From NCBI RefSeq assembly GCF_000152265.2, contig NC_021592.1:248001-312000 (forward strand): a DNA stretch of 64,000 nt. Reading direction: 5' to 3'. Below the pieces are notes generated by a model, which saw only the letters and a list, made by a program, of their open reading frames with translations, was not told the origin of the DNA and made no database searches. Shown piece by piece: positions 54,749 through 63,345 of the stretch. The DNA comes from Ferroplasma acidarmanus Fer1 (GTDB lineage Archaea > Thermoplasmatota > Thermoplasmata > Thermoplasmatales > Thermoplasmataceae). The position numbers were made by a program, and so were the translations under genes. Each line of letters begins with the position of its first letter. Positions within the stretch are counted from its first letter, which is position 1.

Positions 54749-55647
54749 TGGAAATATATCTTGACAGTTTAACAAAAAATTATAGAAAGATAAAGGCACT
54801 TGATTCAATAAACCTTAAAATAGAAGGGCATGGGTGTACCGGACTGCTTGGCCCCAATGGAGCAGGAAAAACTACAATGTTAAAACTGTGCACGAACATA
54901 ATAAAACCGTCACATGGCAAGGTTGAATTAAATAATGTAAATGTTGCAATTTATCCAGAAAAGGCACTTGAACCTGTTGGTGCACTTATCGAACAGCCAG
55001 AGTTTTACAGTTACCTTACAGGATATGAGATTCTGGAATTTACATCAAAGATAAAAGGTATCGGGAAGGACGAATTCAAATCAGAGATGAAACGCCTCGG
55101 GGAACTTACCGGGATAGATGCATATGCCGATAGAAAAACCGGCACCTATTCACGCGGGATGAAACAGAGGCTTGCATTATCAGTGGCAATGCTTGGAAAC
55201 CCGGAAATAATAATACTTGATGAACCTACTTTCGGTCTTGATCCAAAGGGCATGGTTGATGTGAGGAATATTATAAAAGATATAGCTAAGGAGCATCTAG
55301 TTCTTCTGAGCACCCACCTGATTTCTGAAGCGCGTGAGTTATGTGACAGGACTATAATTATTAACGGCGGGAAAATAGAATATGATTCAGCTATGTCTGC
55401 TGAGCGGAGTTTATTAAAAATTACAGCCACGAACAGTATCGACATAACCGGTGACAAAATAAAAGATTATTCCCGGGATGGAAATGTGTTTATAATTGAG
55501 AAAAACCCAAGCTTCAGCAATTACGATATAATAGGTGATTTAATTAAGCAGGGGCTTAAAATAGAATATGTGGAAAAATTCGATAATCTTGAAAATATTT
55601 ATGTTTCAGTGATAGGAGGAAAGGCTAAAGATAATAATTTTTCATAA
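54748..55647 (+). CDS. ABC transporter ATP-binding protein
   Basis: A 299-residue ATPase of the CcmA/NatA export group. Walker A is GPNGAGKTT near 34-42, Walker B IIILDEP near 153-159 and the switch histidine STHLISEA near 188-195. The signature is YSRGMKQR (near 132-139) instead of LSGGQ, a variant seen in exporters of this kind. The start overlaps the permease stop (TGATG). The last 23 bases overlap the end of the convergent gene. Confidence 0.9.
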   Translation: MEIYLDSLTKNYRKIKALDSINLKIEGHGCTGLLGPNGAGKTTMLKLCTNIIKPSHGKVELNNVNVAIYPEKALEPVGALIEQPEFYSYLTGYEILEFTSKIKGIGKDEFKSEMKRLGELTGIDAYADRKTGTYSRGMKQRLALSVAMLGNPEIIILDEPTFGLDPKGMVDVRNIIKDIAKEHLVLLSTHLISEARELCDRTIIINGGKIEYDSAMSAERSLLKITATNSIDITGDKIKDYSRDGNVFIIEKNPSFSNYDIIGDLIKQGLKIEYVEKFDNLENIYVSVIGGKAKDNNFS

Positions 55648-56116
55648 TATAGCCCGTTAAACTGCTAATTGATGAAAACCTTCTCCCGTTGAGAGCCAGC
55701 CCGTTACGGTTGTATTTTATGTGCAGAAATGGTATTTCTGCCGATGACAGGTATTTGCATAGTGAGTCAAAAGTGGTTCCGGAATCTATAAACACATACA
55801 TGGAAGGTTCATCAATTGCCTGTGAGATTACATCTTCCATTGATCTGAATACCCCGAGCCTTACGAACTTATAGTCAGGCATTTTTATTTCCTGCTCTAT
55901 TACCATGGTATCATCCTGCTCCACTTTCTTTAATTTTGTATTTGTATATTCCTCAACAGAAATTTTTTTAGCCATTTTTCTGACAGCGACAAAAGTAGAA
56001 ACATTCCTTATATTCTCTTTAAATCCTGTTAATATATTCCGATCATCCCCTATAAAAGCGAAATATTTAACATCCGTATTAGCCAGCATCTCCTCAAGAT
56101 CGTCATAATTTATCAT
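55625..56116 (-). CDS. Hypothetical protein paired with an RHH protein
   Basis: About 163 residues from ATG at 56116 (MINYDDLEEMLANTDVKYFAF). I do not recognise a family. It has an alpha/beta pattern with KYFAFIGDDRNILTGFK at the start, YVFIDSGTTFDSLCKYL in the middle and a basic asparagine-rich end. It overlaps the preceding RHH gene by 14 bases, so the two are made together, like a regulator with its partner. A toxin-antitoxin relationship is conceivable, but no known toxin motif is seen. It overlaps the end of the convergent ABC ATPase gene. Confidence 0.5.
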   Translation of the reverse strand: MINYDDLEEMLANTDVKYFAFIGDDRNILTGFKENIRNVSTFVAVRKMAKKISVEEYTNTKLKKVEQDDTMVIEQEIKMPDYKFVRLGVFRSMEDVISQAIDEPSMYVFIDSGTTFDSLCKYLSSAEIPFLHIKYNRNGLALNGRRFSSISSLTGYIMKNYYL

Positions 56117-56480
56117 ATCTTTTTTCCTCCTCAAGTATTTTTTCAATTTTGCTAAATTCATCACCGGTGGCTTTCAACATCCCAGATATCAGATTTTGCC
56201 TCCATGCTTCCTTTATTATTTCCTCATATGCGTCATCTATGCTTTTGTAGAATCCAGCTGACACCATTTTGCTAATTGCTTTTTCAATAAGTGGATCCGG
56301 ATGGATACTGTTATTTTTGGTGATTATCCCTATCCTTTTTATGGAAATGTATTCTAATACAGCCATTCGTATAAATTCTGACCGGCTCGCATAATTGCTG
56401 TTGTATGAGAGAAAAGAATCTATTTCTTCGAGTTCGTCATTAGATATACGTATGGTGAGCTTTTCACTCTTTTCTGTCAT
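56103..56480 (-). CDS. Ribbon-helix-helix (CopG/Arc-type) DNA-binding protein
   Basis: About 125 residues from ATG at 56480 (MTEKSEKLTIRISND). The N-terminal RHH unit is clear: strand KLTIRIS, helix DELEEIDSFLS, and second helix SRSEFIRMAVLEYI. The C-terminal part is helical and charged, probably for oligomerisation or partner binding. It is co-transcribed with the unknown gene that overlaps its end. An earlier in-frame start would add a hydrophobic stretch and is not preferred. Confidence 0.75.
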   Translation of the reverse strand: MTEKSEKLTIRISNDELEEIDSFLSYNSNYASRSEFIRMAVLEYISIKRIGIITKNNSIHPDPLIEKAISKMVSAGFYKSIDDAYEEIIKEAWRQNLISGMLKATGDEFSKIEKILEEEKRYDKL

Positions 56481-56723
56481 TATTATGTTAATAGATATAT
56501 CTGTATTTAAATTTATTGTTTGTAAGGACAATATTCTAGAAATGTACATTTAATTTGTTAGAGCTAAATAATATACATAAGTTAATTAGCCTTAAAATAA
56601 AGGATTCAGGAATACAAATAATAAAATCATCAAACTCTAATTTTTTTTAATTTTATTTTGTACATTTAATTTTAAAAATTAATAATAAAACAATATTAAT
56701 TAACGTGTTTATAATTAGATATT

Positions 56724-57335
56724 ATGGAATTTGATTATAATAAATTACTAAAGGATGCATCCGGCGTTCTATCGTCCAAAAACCGGACAGAAGATCGGCT
56801 AAAGGTGCCTGAACCGGAGATAATATACGAGGGAAAATCTACTATTATCAGGAATTTTATTGATATTACAGAGATGCTAAACAGGAATCCGGAGGATCTG
56901 GTAAAATATTTTACAAAGGAATTCGGGATAGGAGCTTCCGTAGCCGGCAGGCGGCTTATTATCAATAGAAAACTCAGGGAAGAAGAGATCAGGGAAAAAT
57001 TGAATGCCTATATGGCTACATATGTACTCTGCTATGAATGTTCCTCGCCGGATACTACAATAGAGAAAGTTGGCAGGACATACCTTCTCGTATGTAAGGC
57101 GTGCGGTGCAGAGCATCCAATTAAAGCTTCAAGGGAAATTAAGGAAAACGAAGACCAGCTTACTGAAGGAAAAACCTACACAGTCCAGATCACAGAAATT
57201 GGCAAATCCGGAGAAGGGCATGCATTTTATGGTGATTTCACAATATATGTGCCGGGAACAAAGAAGGGAGAACGCCCAAAAGTATTGATCAAGAAAATCA
57301 GGAAAAATATAGCAATAGGGGAAGTCGTAAAATAA
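56724..57335 (+). CDS. Translation initiation factor aIF2 subunit beta with TRAM domain
   Basis: A 203-residue protein. Residues 1-140 are the usual aIF2-beta: an N-terminal helix, a central alpha/beta core (IIRNFIDITEMLNRNPEDL near 41-59) and a zinc ribbon with C103, C106, C124 and C127. Residues 145-203 add a TRAM domain (LTEGKTYTVQITEIGKSGEG ... VLIKKIRKNIAIGEVVK), an RNA-binding fold. Normal aIF2-beta ends near residue 140. The fusion is known in Thermoplasmata. The PIN gene starts on its last base, forming a four-gene cluster with ribK and dph6. Confidence 0.93.
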   Translation: MEFDYNKLLKDASGVLSSKNRTEDRLKVPEPEIIYEGKSTIIRNFIDITEMLNRNPEDLVKYFTKEFGIGASVAGRRLIINRKLREEEIREKLNAYMATYVLCYECSSPDTTIEKVGRTYLLVCKACGAEHPIKASREIKENEDQLTEGKTYTVQITEIGKSGEGHAFYGDFTIYVPGTKKGERPKVLIKKIRKNIAIGEVVK

Positions 57336-57691
57336 TGGACAAAATAATTCTGGATACCAATATATTGATTTATGCAATTCAAAACAAAATTGATCTTGAA
57401 AATGGCATAATGTCAATAACCCCGAGGATGGAGCCACTTATCCCCGCATGCGTTCTGGCCGAATTGCGTGGGCTGGCAACAACAAAATGGTATGCAAAGG
57501 CAGCCTTGAAATATAGTGAAAGGTTTAAAAACATAGAATCCCATGGTGAAGGAGATTTCTGCATAATGGTGGTTGCTAAATCATTAAATGCCGCGGTTCT
57601 TACAAACGACAGGCGTTTTCGCAAAATATTGAAAAATAAGGGAATTCCGTGTGTTACAATGGGCAACCAGAATAACCTTCAGTTTTATTGA
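57335..57691 (+). CDS. PIN-domain ribonuclease, FCF1/VapC-like
   Basis: A 118-residue PIN domain. The acidic metal residues are visible in ILDTNILIYA (D7), ACVLAELRG (E43 region) and LTNDRRFRK with GEGDFCIM. Small archaeal proteins of this type resemble the rRNA-processing nuclease Fcf1/Utp24 or a stand-alone VapC. No antitoxin gene is next to it; it is embedded between aIF2-beta and ribK with overlapping ends, which favours a housekeeping RNA-processing role over a toxin role. Confidence 0.75.
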   Translation: MDKIILDTNILIYAIQNKIDLENGIMSITPRMEPLIPACVLAELRGLATTKWYAKAALKYSERFKNIESHGEGDFCIMVVAKSLNAAVLTNDRRFRKILKNKGIPCVTMGNQNNLQFY

Positions 57692-57741
57692 TTCCTATAG
57701 CCATTAAAAATATTATAAATATTATAGAGATATACCCATAC

Positions 57742-58404
57742 ATGGATTATAACTTATACAATACAATAAAGATACTTAAAAAGCTCTCCGGTTCAGGCAA
57801 TACAGTATATATTTCATCAGGCGAACTTGCTGAGGAACTCGGTGTTAGCCAGCAAACATCATCACGGTTTATTATAGAACTGGCTGATAAAAAATATATC
57901 GAAAGGACATTGCAGAACAGGAAACAGAAGATTACATTGCTGGAGCCCTCCCTTGATCTGCTATATTCGGAATTAAACCAGCTCAATTCCATTCTTGAGA
58001 TGCGGCAGGAATTTAATTTAAAAGGAGAGATACAGAGTGGATTGGGAGAGGGAAAATATTACATTTCCCAGGAAGGTTACATGGCCCAATTTCTCGACAA
58101 ATTAGGAATTTCGCCATACCCTGGCACATTGAATATAAAAATTTTTCCTGAATATGAAAACGTTCTGAGAAGGATACGCAGTGCCGATGGAATACATATA
58201 GGTGGATTTAAAGATAAGGAAAGGACATTCGGCGGGGTAAAATGTTTCTCAGGGAGAATCGATGGTACCAGGGCATGGCTAATTTTCCCTGAAAGAAGCA
58301 ATTATACCGATATTGTTGAGATCATTTCGGATAAGTTCCTTCGAAAAGATTTAAAACTTCAGGATGGGGATGAATTAAATATCAGGGTAGCACTTGATCA
58401 CTGA
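57742..58404 (+). CDS. ribK: CTP-dependent riboflavin kinase with N-terminal HTH domain
   Basis: From ATG at 57742 (MDYNLYNTIKILKKLSG) about 220 residues. The first 75 form a winged helix (ELAEELGVSQQTSSRFIIEL); residues 85-220 are the archaeal riboflavin kinase with GLGEGKYYISQEGY, ISPYPGTLNIKI and GGVKCFSGRIDG, the motifs that bind CTP and riboflavin. It makes FMN from riboflavin using CTP. An upstream TTG start at 57688 overlaps the PIN gene and is possible. The HTH part may regulate flavin genes, as known for RbkR-type proteins. Confidence 0.9.
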   Translation: MDYNLYNTIKILKKLSGSGNTVYISSGELAEELGVSQQTSSRFIIELADKKYIERTLQNRKQKITLLEPSLDLLYSELNQLNSILEMRQEFNLKGEIQSGLGEGKYYISQEGYMAQFLDKLGISPYPGTLNIKIFPEYENVLRRIRSADGIHIGGFKDKERTFGGVKCFSGRIDGTRAWLIFPERSNYTDIVEIISDKFLRKDLKLQDGDELNIRVALDH

Positions 58405-58409
58405 ATAAT

Positions 58410-59039
58410 ATGAAAGCTGTAGCGTTATTTTCCGGCGGCAAGGATTCGTTTTTGTCGGCTATGATGGCCGTGGAACAGGGATATGAAATTATCTACGGGG
58501 TAACAGTTGTTCCTGAAGAGTATTCAATGATGTTCCACTATCCAAACTCGAGGATATCAGAATATGCCGCTTCACTTCTTGGTTTCAGCATTAAATATAT
58601 CAACGAAAAGGATTACAGGAGCTACCTTGGAGAAATATGCAGGAATGGCATTGATGCCATAATAACTGGTGCCATAGCTTCAGATTACCAGAAAACCAGA
58701 ATAGAAAGAGCATGCTATGATACCGATACTATCATATACTCCCCCCTGTGGAGAAAAAATCAGGAATGTATCATAGACCAGTTAATTTTGCGCGATATAC
58801 GGGCTATGATTGTATCTGTATCAGCCGAAGGGTTGGGAGAAGGTGACCTTGGCGCTACAATTGATAGAGATTATTTCCAGCATCTAAAATATATTAATGG
58901 AAAATATGGAATAAATATAGCTGGCGAGGGCGGGGAATATGAAACTTTTGTCTACGGGCTTGGAAACATGGAAATACATGGCCTTAAGAAAGAAAAAATA
59001 TGGAAAAATTCAGGAGGATATATGATTCTCAGCACCTGA
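58410..59039 (+). CDS. dph6: Diphthine-ammonia ligase (Dph6 family)
   Basis: A 209-residue N-type ATP pyrophosphatase. SGGKDS at residues 8-13 is the PP-loop. GAIASDYQKTRIE near 87-99, SVSAEGLGEGDLGATID near 131-147 and GINIAGEGGEYETFV near 161-175 are typical of the archaeal MJ0570/Dph6 family, which completes diphthamide on elongation factor 2. It starts five bases after ribK and ends the translation-related cluster. Confidence 0.88.
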   Translation: MKAVALFSGGKDSFLSAMMAVEQGYEIIYGVTVVPEEYSMMFHYPNSRISEYAASLLGFSIKYINEKDYRSYLGEICRNGIDAIITGAIASDYQKTRIERACYDTDTIIYSPLWRKNQECIIDQLILRDIRAMIVSVSAEGLGEGDLGATIDRDYFQHLKYINGKYGINIAGEGGEYETFVYGLGNMEIHGLKKEKIWKNSGGYMILST

Positions 59040-59224
59040 TGCCGTGATGATAAAATTGTACCAGGTCAATGGCTTTATAACACATTTATTCATAATTACA
59101 TTGAAACCGAAATAGATGCAATTATACGGAGGAGCCACATTTTATTATACAATTAATATCTGTGTGCCAGGTTATAACCCTTTAAGTTTTATTGTTAATA
59201 ATATATACAATTATTTTTAATTTA

Positions 59225-59689
59225 CTATATATTATTAATTATCTCTTCTCCAGACATCTCTTTCTTGCAGTAAACACATTTAATTGTTAATGGGTCAGCA
59301 TTCACAGTCATAAACTCGGATTTTACTGGTTCACCAGCATTTGTTATACAGTTCTGGTTTGCACATTTAACTATGCCTTTAAACACCTGTGGCATATCAA
59401 GCTTGAACTTCTCTATGATTTCATAATTCTTAATTATGCTAATAGTGGCTTCATTTGCTATGAGTGCTATTTTGTCCAGTTCAAGTTTTTCAAGGAATTT
59501 ATTTTCTATTTTTATGACATCTTTATAGGCAAGCTTCTCACTGGTGACCCTGATGCCAATACTTATAGAATTTGACTCGTCAATGCCAAGAATGGCAAGG
59601 ACTTTCAGGGCTTTCCCGGCGGCTATATGGTCTATTACTGTCCCATCCTTTATTTTTGATATTTTTAACGTTTTATCCATTTTATTCAC
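59225..59689 (-). CDS. pyrI: Aspartate carbamoyltransferase regulatory subunit PyrI
   Basis: A 154-residue PyrI, the normal length. The N-terminal allosteric domain begins [28 protein letters not shown] and binds nucleotides. The C-terminal zinc domain has CANQNCITN and CVYCKKE (four cysteines), which contact the catalytic chain. The start overlaps the end of pyrB by eight bases, so the subunits are co-translated. Confidence 0.94.
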   Translation of the reverse strand: MNKMDKTLKISKIKDGTVIDHIAAGKALKVLAILGIDESNSISIGIRVTSEKLAYKDVIKIENKFLEKLELDKIALIANEATISIIKNYEIIEKFKLDMPQVFKGIVKCANQNCITNAGEPVKSEFMTVNADPLTIKCVYCKKEMSGEEIINNI

Positions 59690-60599
59690 CTGCTATCATA
59701 GAAATTATAGCCATCCTAACAGGTACCCCATAATATGCCTGCTTGAAATATCTTGCAGCAGGAGTATTATCTACCTCTGAGGAGATTTCGTCTACCCTTG
59801 GAAGAGGGTGCATTATAATAGCTCCCTTCTTTAACTTATTCACATCACTTACAGTTATTTTATATGAACCGATAAGCCGTGCGTATTCATTCTTATCCGT
59901 AAACCGCTCTTTCTGTATCCTTGTAACATAAAGTATGTCGGTTTCCCCGAGATATTTAGTAATGTCAGTTGAAATATTCATATTTAGCCTGCCCTTTACG
60001 TCATTGTATACATGTTTCGGTATTGCAAGATTTTCCGGAGAGACAAGGTTAACAGTGACATTATACCTCGAGAGGGCAGAGAGCAGTGAATGAACTGTCC
60101 TGCCATATTTAAGGTCACCAATAATAGTTATGGTTTTGCCGTCTATGGAACCGAATTCTTTCCTTATTGTATAAAGATCAATAAGGGTCTGTGTGGGATG
60201 CTCACCAGAACCATCTCCTGCGTTGATTATGGGCTTTGATGAGAATCTGGATGCAAGAAATGCAGCTCCTTCAAGAGGGTGCCTGATTACAATAAGATCG
60301 GAATAGGATTCCACTATTCTTATAGTATCCGCAAGTGTTTCTCCCTTTGAAGTCGAGGACGTTTTTGAATCAGCCATGCTGATTACTGAACCTCCAAGCC
60401 GTTCCATTGCTGATTCAAAGGATAGCCGTGTCCGTGTACTGGGTTCATAAAAAAGAGTTGCAAGTATTTTAGAGGACATAACATTAATTTTCTTTCCTGA
60501 TTCTATATTTTCAAGCATCTTATCTGCCCGGGAAAATACTTCATTTATGTCTTCACCGTCAAGGTCAGAGATTGAAATAATGCTTCTGTTTTTTAACAT
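59682..60599 (-). CDS. pyrB: Aspartate carbamoyltransferase catalytic subunit PyrB
   Basis: About 305 residues from ATG at 60599 ([18 protein letters not shown]). [15 protein letters not shown] near 50-64 is the carbamoyl-phosphate-binding signature, and [20 protein letters not shown] near 125-144 contains the catalytic histidine. It combines carbamoyl phosphate (from CarAB) with aspartate in pyrimidine synthesis. pyrI overlaps its end. Two short in-frame upstream starts are less likely. Confidence 0.95.
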   Translation of the reverse strand: MLKNRSIISISDLDGEDINEVFSRADKMLENIESGKKINVMSSKILATLFYEPSTRTRLSFESAMERLGGSVISMADSKTSSTSKGETLADTIRIVESYSDLIVIRHPLEGAAFLASRFSSKPIINAGDGSGEHPTQTLIDLYTIRKEFGSIDGKTITIIGDLKYGRTVHSLLSALSRYNVTVNLVSPENLAIPKHVYNDVKGRLNMNISTDITKYLGETDILYVTRIQKERFTDKNEYARLIGSYKITVSDVNKLKKGAIIMHPLPRVDEISSEVDNTPAARYFKQAYYGVPVRMAIISMIAGE

Positions 60600-60835
60600 T
60601 ATTACCATAATTATTAACACTATCTTTAACTTTATTATAAATGGTTATGTATATTATAATAACAGATTTTTATAAATAAACAGATTATTTTAGAATGTGT
60701 TTTTCCAGCAAGCAGTTATATTTTATTGATATTAAATTTGGCAATATTCATGTAAACGGGTGTTTCATGCCGCGCCATAAATAAGATTCATTATAATGTT
60801 CAAAAGTAATTTATAATGAGAATAAATATGCAATA

Positions 60836-61189
60836 ATGGAAGACCTGAAAGATACTGTAAAAAAATATTATATTGCTGTAGATAAAAATGATCTGGATAC
60901 CCTGTTTTCTATATTTGCCGATAACATAGTTTACAAACGACCCGGATACGAACCTATAGAGGGCATGGCAAACTTTAAAGAGTTTTATCAGAAGAATAGA
61001 ATAATAAAAGAGGGTCACCATACCCTATCGAATATCATAGCAAGCGACCCTTATGTGATTGTTGAAGGAGAATTCAATGGTATTTTAAAGGATGGCAGCA
61101 AATCCCACACAACTTTCGTTGATGTGTATACATTTTCCAGCGGGAAAGCCATAAAAAGGCATACTTATTTCGATGGGCAGAGCGTTTAA
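60836..61189 (+). CDS. NTF2-like/SnoaL-fold small protein
   Basis: A 117-residue cone-shaped fold of the NTF2-like superfamily: helix YYIAVDKNDLDTLFSIFAD, strand IVYKRPGYEPIEGMANFKEFYQ, and a C-terminal sheet VEGEFNGILKDGSKSHTTFVDVYTFSSGKAIKRHTYFDG. Members are small-molecule isomerases, hydrolases or ligand-binding proteins, so no specific function can be given. It is monocistronic and convergent with the next gene. Confidence 0.75.
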   Translation: MEDLKDTVKKYYIAVDKNDLDTLFSIFADNIVYKRPGYEPIEGMANFKEFYQKNRIIKEGHHTLSNIIASDPYVIVEGEFNGILKDGSKSHTTFVDVYTFSSGKAIKRHTYFDGQSV

Positions 61190-61206
61190 TTTTCCTATCA
61201 ATAATC

Positions 61207-62019
61207 CTAAAATAATATTTTATCAAGCTCCACGCCGAGCCGTATAAAATCAATGCTCCATAGATTAATCAAAAAATGTCCAGGATAATTGTAAAATCCG
61301 TATGGATGGAGGACCCTGGAATAATCTCCATAAAAACGCCCCAGTTTTGTGATATCAAAACCAGTGTAAAAACCAAGCATCCCAAGTATAGCACCCGCCT
61401 TTGGGAGTGAAATTGTAAACCTTGTGGCTTCCTTCCCGCATTTTGCACATTTTTCCTCAATGGATATTCCCGCCTCATCCTCTATTTCCTTTACGGTCCG
61501 GGAATATTTTGTGTAAGCCTTTGAATGATTTCCACAGAGCGCAATCCCGCTTAGAAATATGGTATTGCCTGTTGGAACATATTTCTCTCCCATGTAATGC
61601 CATATCCGGCCAGTAAATTGCTGTAAGCCATATAATATAAATTTTTTATCTATCAATCTGTGCCATTCCATGTGTTCCAGTGCAATTTCGTATGGATTGT
61701 TTTCAGTTTTCATCATTGAAATTATTTTTACCAGTGAAATTCGTTCAAGAAAAAATCTGGTATTCTCGAATGCTGCACTGGCCATTCCGTTTTTAGCAGA
61801 AAAATGTGCCTGTTTCAGGGCAGTAATGGCACTTCCTGTTATATTATAAGAAAAGTGTTTGTCTGTTTTGTCTGTTATATATTGCATCAACTCAATTGCT
61901 TTGCTTTCATAATTTTCATTTATAATCACATTATTTCCCAGATAATCCAGTATTGACCGTTTTTCAAAGTTAGCTGTATATTTTTTATATTTAAAAGGCT
62001 TATCTTTTCCCATATCCAC
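61207..62019 (-). CDS. Hypothetical protein with a possible zinc site
   Basis: A 270-residue protein that I do not recognise. It starts with GTG at 62019, or with ATG at 62013. The N-terminal half is helical (about 50-150). A CxxxH pair (CGNHSKAY near 162-169) and a CxxC pair (CAKCGKEATRF near 190-200) could bind zinc, and the C-terminus is aromatic-rich with several histidines (HPYGFYNYPGHF). It is divergent from HMG-CoA reductase (about 90 bases). Confidence 0.5.
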   Translation of the reverse strand: MDMGKDKPFKYKKYTANFEKRSILDYLGNNVIINENYESKAIELMQYITDKTDKHFSYNITGSAITALKQAHFSAKNGMASAAFENTRFFLERISLVKIISMMKTENNPYEIALEHMEWHRLIDKKFILYGLQQFTGRIWHYMGEKYVPTGNTIFLSGIALCGNHSKAYTKYSRTVKEIEDEAGISIEEKCAKCGKEATRFTISLPKAGAILGMLGFYTGFDITKLGRFYGDYSRVLHPYGFYNYPGHFLINLWSIDFIRLGVELDKILF

Positions 62020-62107
62020 ATGTATTCATTTATATTTTAAATGCTTTTATTGTAATCTGGATCCGGAATTGTGATAAAAATTAATAATATATGAATGATT
62101 ACTTAAC

Positions 62108-63343
62108 ATGGATTCATTAATACATGGCTTTCATAAGATGACCGTAGATGAAAGAAGACAGATCATCAGGGAGTTTTCAGGCCTCTCTTCAGAAGATATG
62201 GAGGCAATGGATTACAGGATGGATATTAGCACCGCCGGAAATATGATAGAAAATGTGTATACTATTATGGATTATCCAGTGGGAATTGCCACAAACTTCA
62301 AAATTAATGATAAAGAATATTTAATACCTATGAGCCTCGAAGAACCATCTGTTATAGCTGCGTGTTCCAATGCCGCCAGATATGCACGGCCAGGAGGCTT
62401 TACCGCATATTCTACTAATTCTTATATGCGGGGCGAAATTGAATTATATAATGTACCGGACCCGGATTATGCAGCCATAAATATTCTTAAAAATAAGGAA
62501 AATATATTGAAAATGGCAAATACAAGATCAAAAACACTCTCAGGCATGAATGCTGGTGCAAAATCAATAGACCTGCATTTTGTTAATAATGAACTTATAA
62601 TTAATATTATAATAGATGTGGCTGATGCTATGGGCGCTAATATAATAAATACCATGCTCGAATATGTGTCAGGCTATATAGAAGAACTCACAGGAGGACA
62701 GGCAAATCTCAGGATCATGAGCAACCTTACAACAGAAAGAATTACATATGCATATGCAAAATTTGACGGGAAAATGCTTGGAGAGGAAACAGTGGATAGG
62801 ATAATACGGGCAAATGAATTTGCAAAAAATGATATATACCGTGCCACTACCCATAATAAGGGTATAATGAACGGCATCGATGCTGTGCTTCTGGCAACCA
62901 TGAATGATTTCAGGGCACAGGAAGCAAACTCACATGCCTATGCATCCATGGGTGGATATGGCCCACTGACAGAGTATAGAAAAGACATTGACGGGAATTT
63001 GATTGGATCAATAAAAATCCCTATAGCTGTTGGCACAGTAGGCGGGGCAACAAAAACATCCAGAAAAGCAATGCTTGCAATGAAGATAATGGGAATACAT
63101 GGATCCGGTGAATTTTCAAATATCCTGGGTTCAGTCGGGCTGGCACAAAATTTTGCAGCACTGCGGGCACTGGCAGCAGAGGGAATCCAGAGCGGGCATA
63201 TGAAATTGCATGCAAGAAATATAGCTATTGCAGCAGGTGCTACAGGAGAAATGGTTGAAAAAGTTGCCGGCGAGATGATATCCACCGGGAGCATTAGCTA
63301 CACAGCAGCAGTCGATATAATTAAAAAATTTAGGGATGAATAA
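62108..63343 (+). CDS. mvaA: Hydroxymethylglutaryl-CoA reductase, class II type
   Basis: A 411-residue HMG-CoA reductase for mevalonate and archaeal lipid synthesis. It starts with the helical MDSLIHGFHKMTVDERRQII, as class II enzymes do, and has SLEEPSVIAACSNAARYAR near 77-95 with the catalytic glutamate, DVADAMGANIIN near 168-179 (dinucleotide site) and GTVGGATKTSRKAML near 313-327 in the substrate region. Class I enzymes of other archaea have a different layout. The class II type in Thermoplasmatales is known to come from bacteria by gene transfer. The TPR gene follows after two bases. Confidence 0.9.
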   Translation: MDSLIHGFHKMTVDERRQIIREFSGLSSEDMEAMDYRMDISTAGNMIENVYTIMDYPVGIATNFKINDKEYLIPMSLEEPSVIAACSNAARYARPGGFTAYSTNSYMRGEIELYNVPDPDYAAINILKNKENILKMANTRSKTLSGMNAGAKSIDLHFVNNELIINIIIDVADAMGANIINTMLEYVSGYIEELTGGQANLRIMSNLTTERITYAYAKFDGKMLGEETVDRIIRANEFAKNDIYRATTHNKGIMNGIDAVLLATMNDFRAQEANSHAYASMGGYGPLTEYRKDIDGNLIGSIKIPIAVGTVGGATKTSRKAMLAMKIMGIHGSGEFSNILGSVGLAQNFAALRALAAEGIQSGHMKLHARNIAIAAGATGEMVEKVAGEMISTGSISYTAAVDIIKKFRDE

Positions 63344-63345
63344 AT

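Noticed and set aside
57335-57691. PIN protein as a VapC toxin of a VapBC pair
   Set aside because: No antitoxin-like gene is adjacent, and the gene is embedded in a translation-related cluster with overlapping ends.
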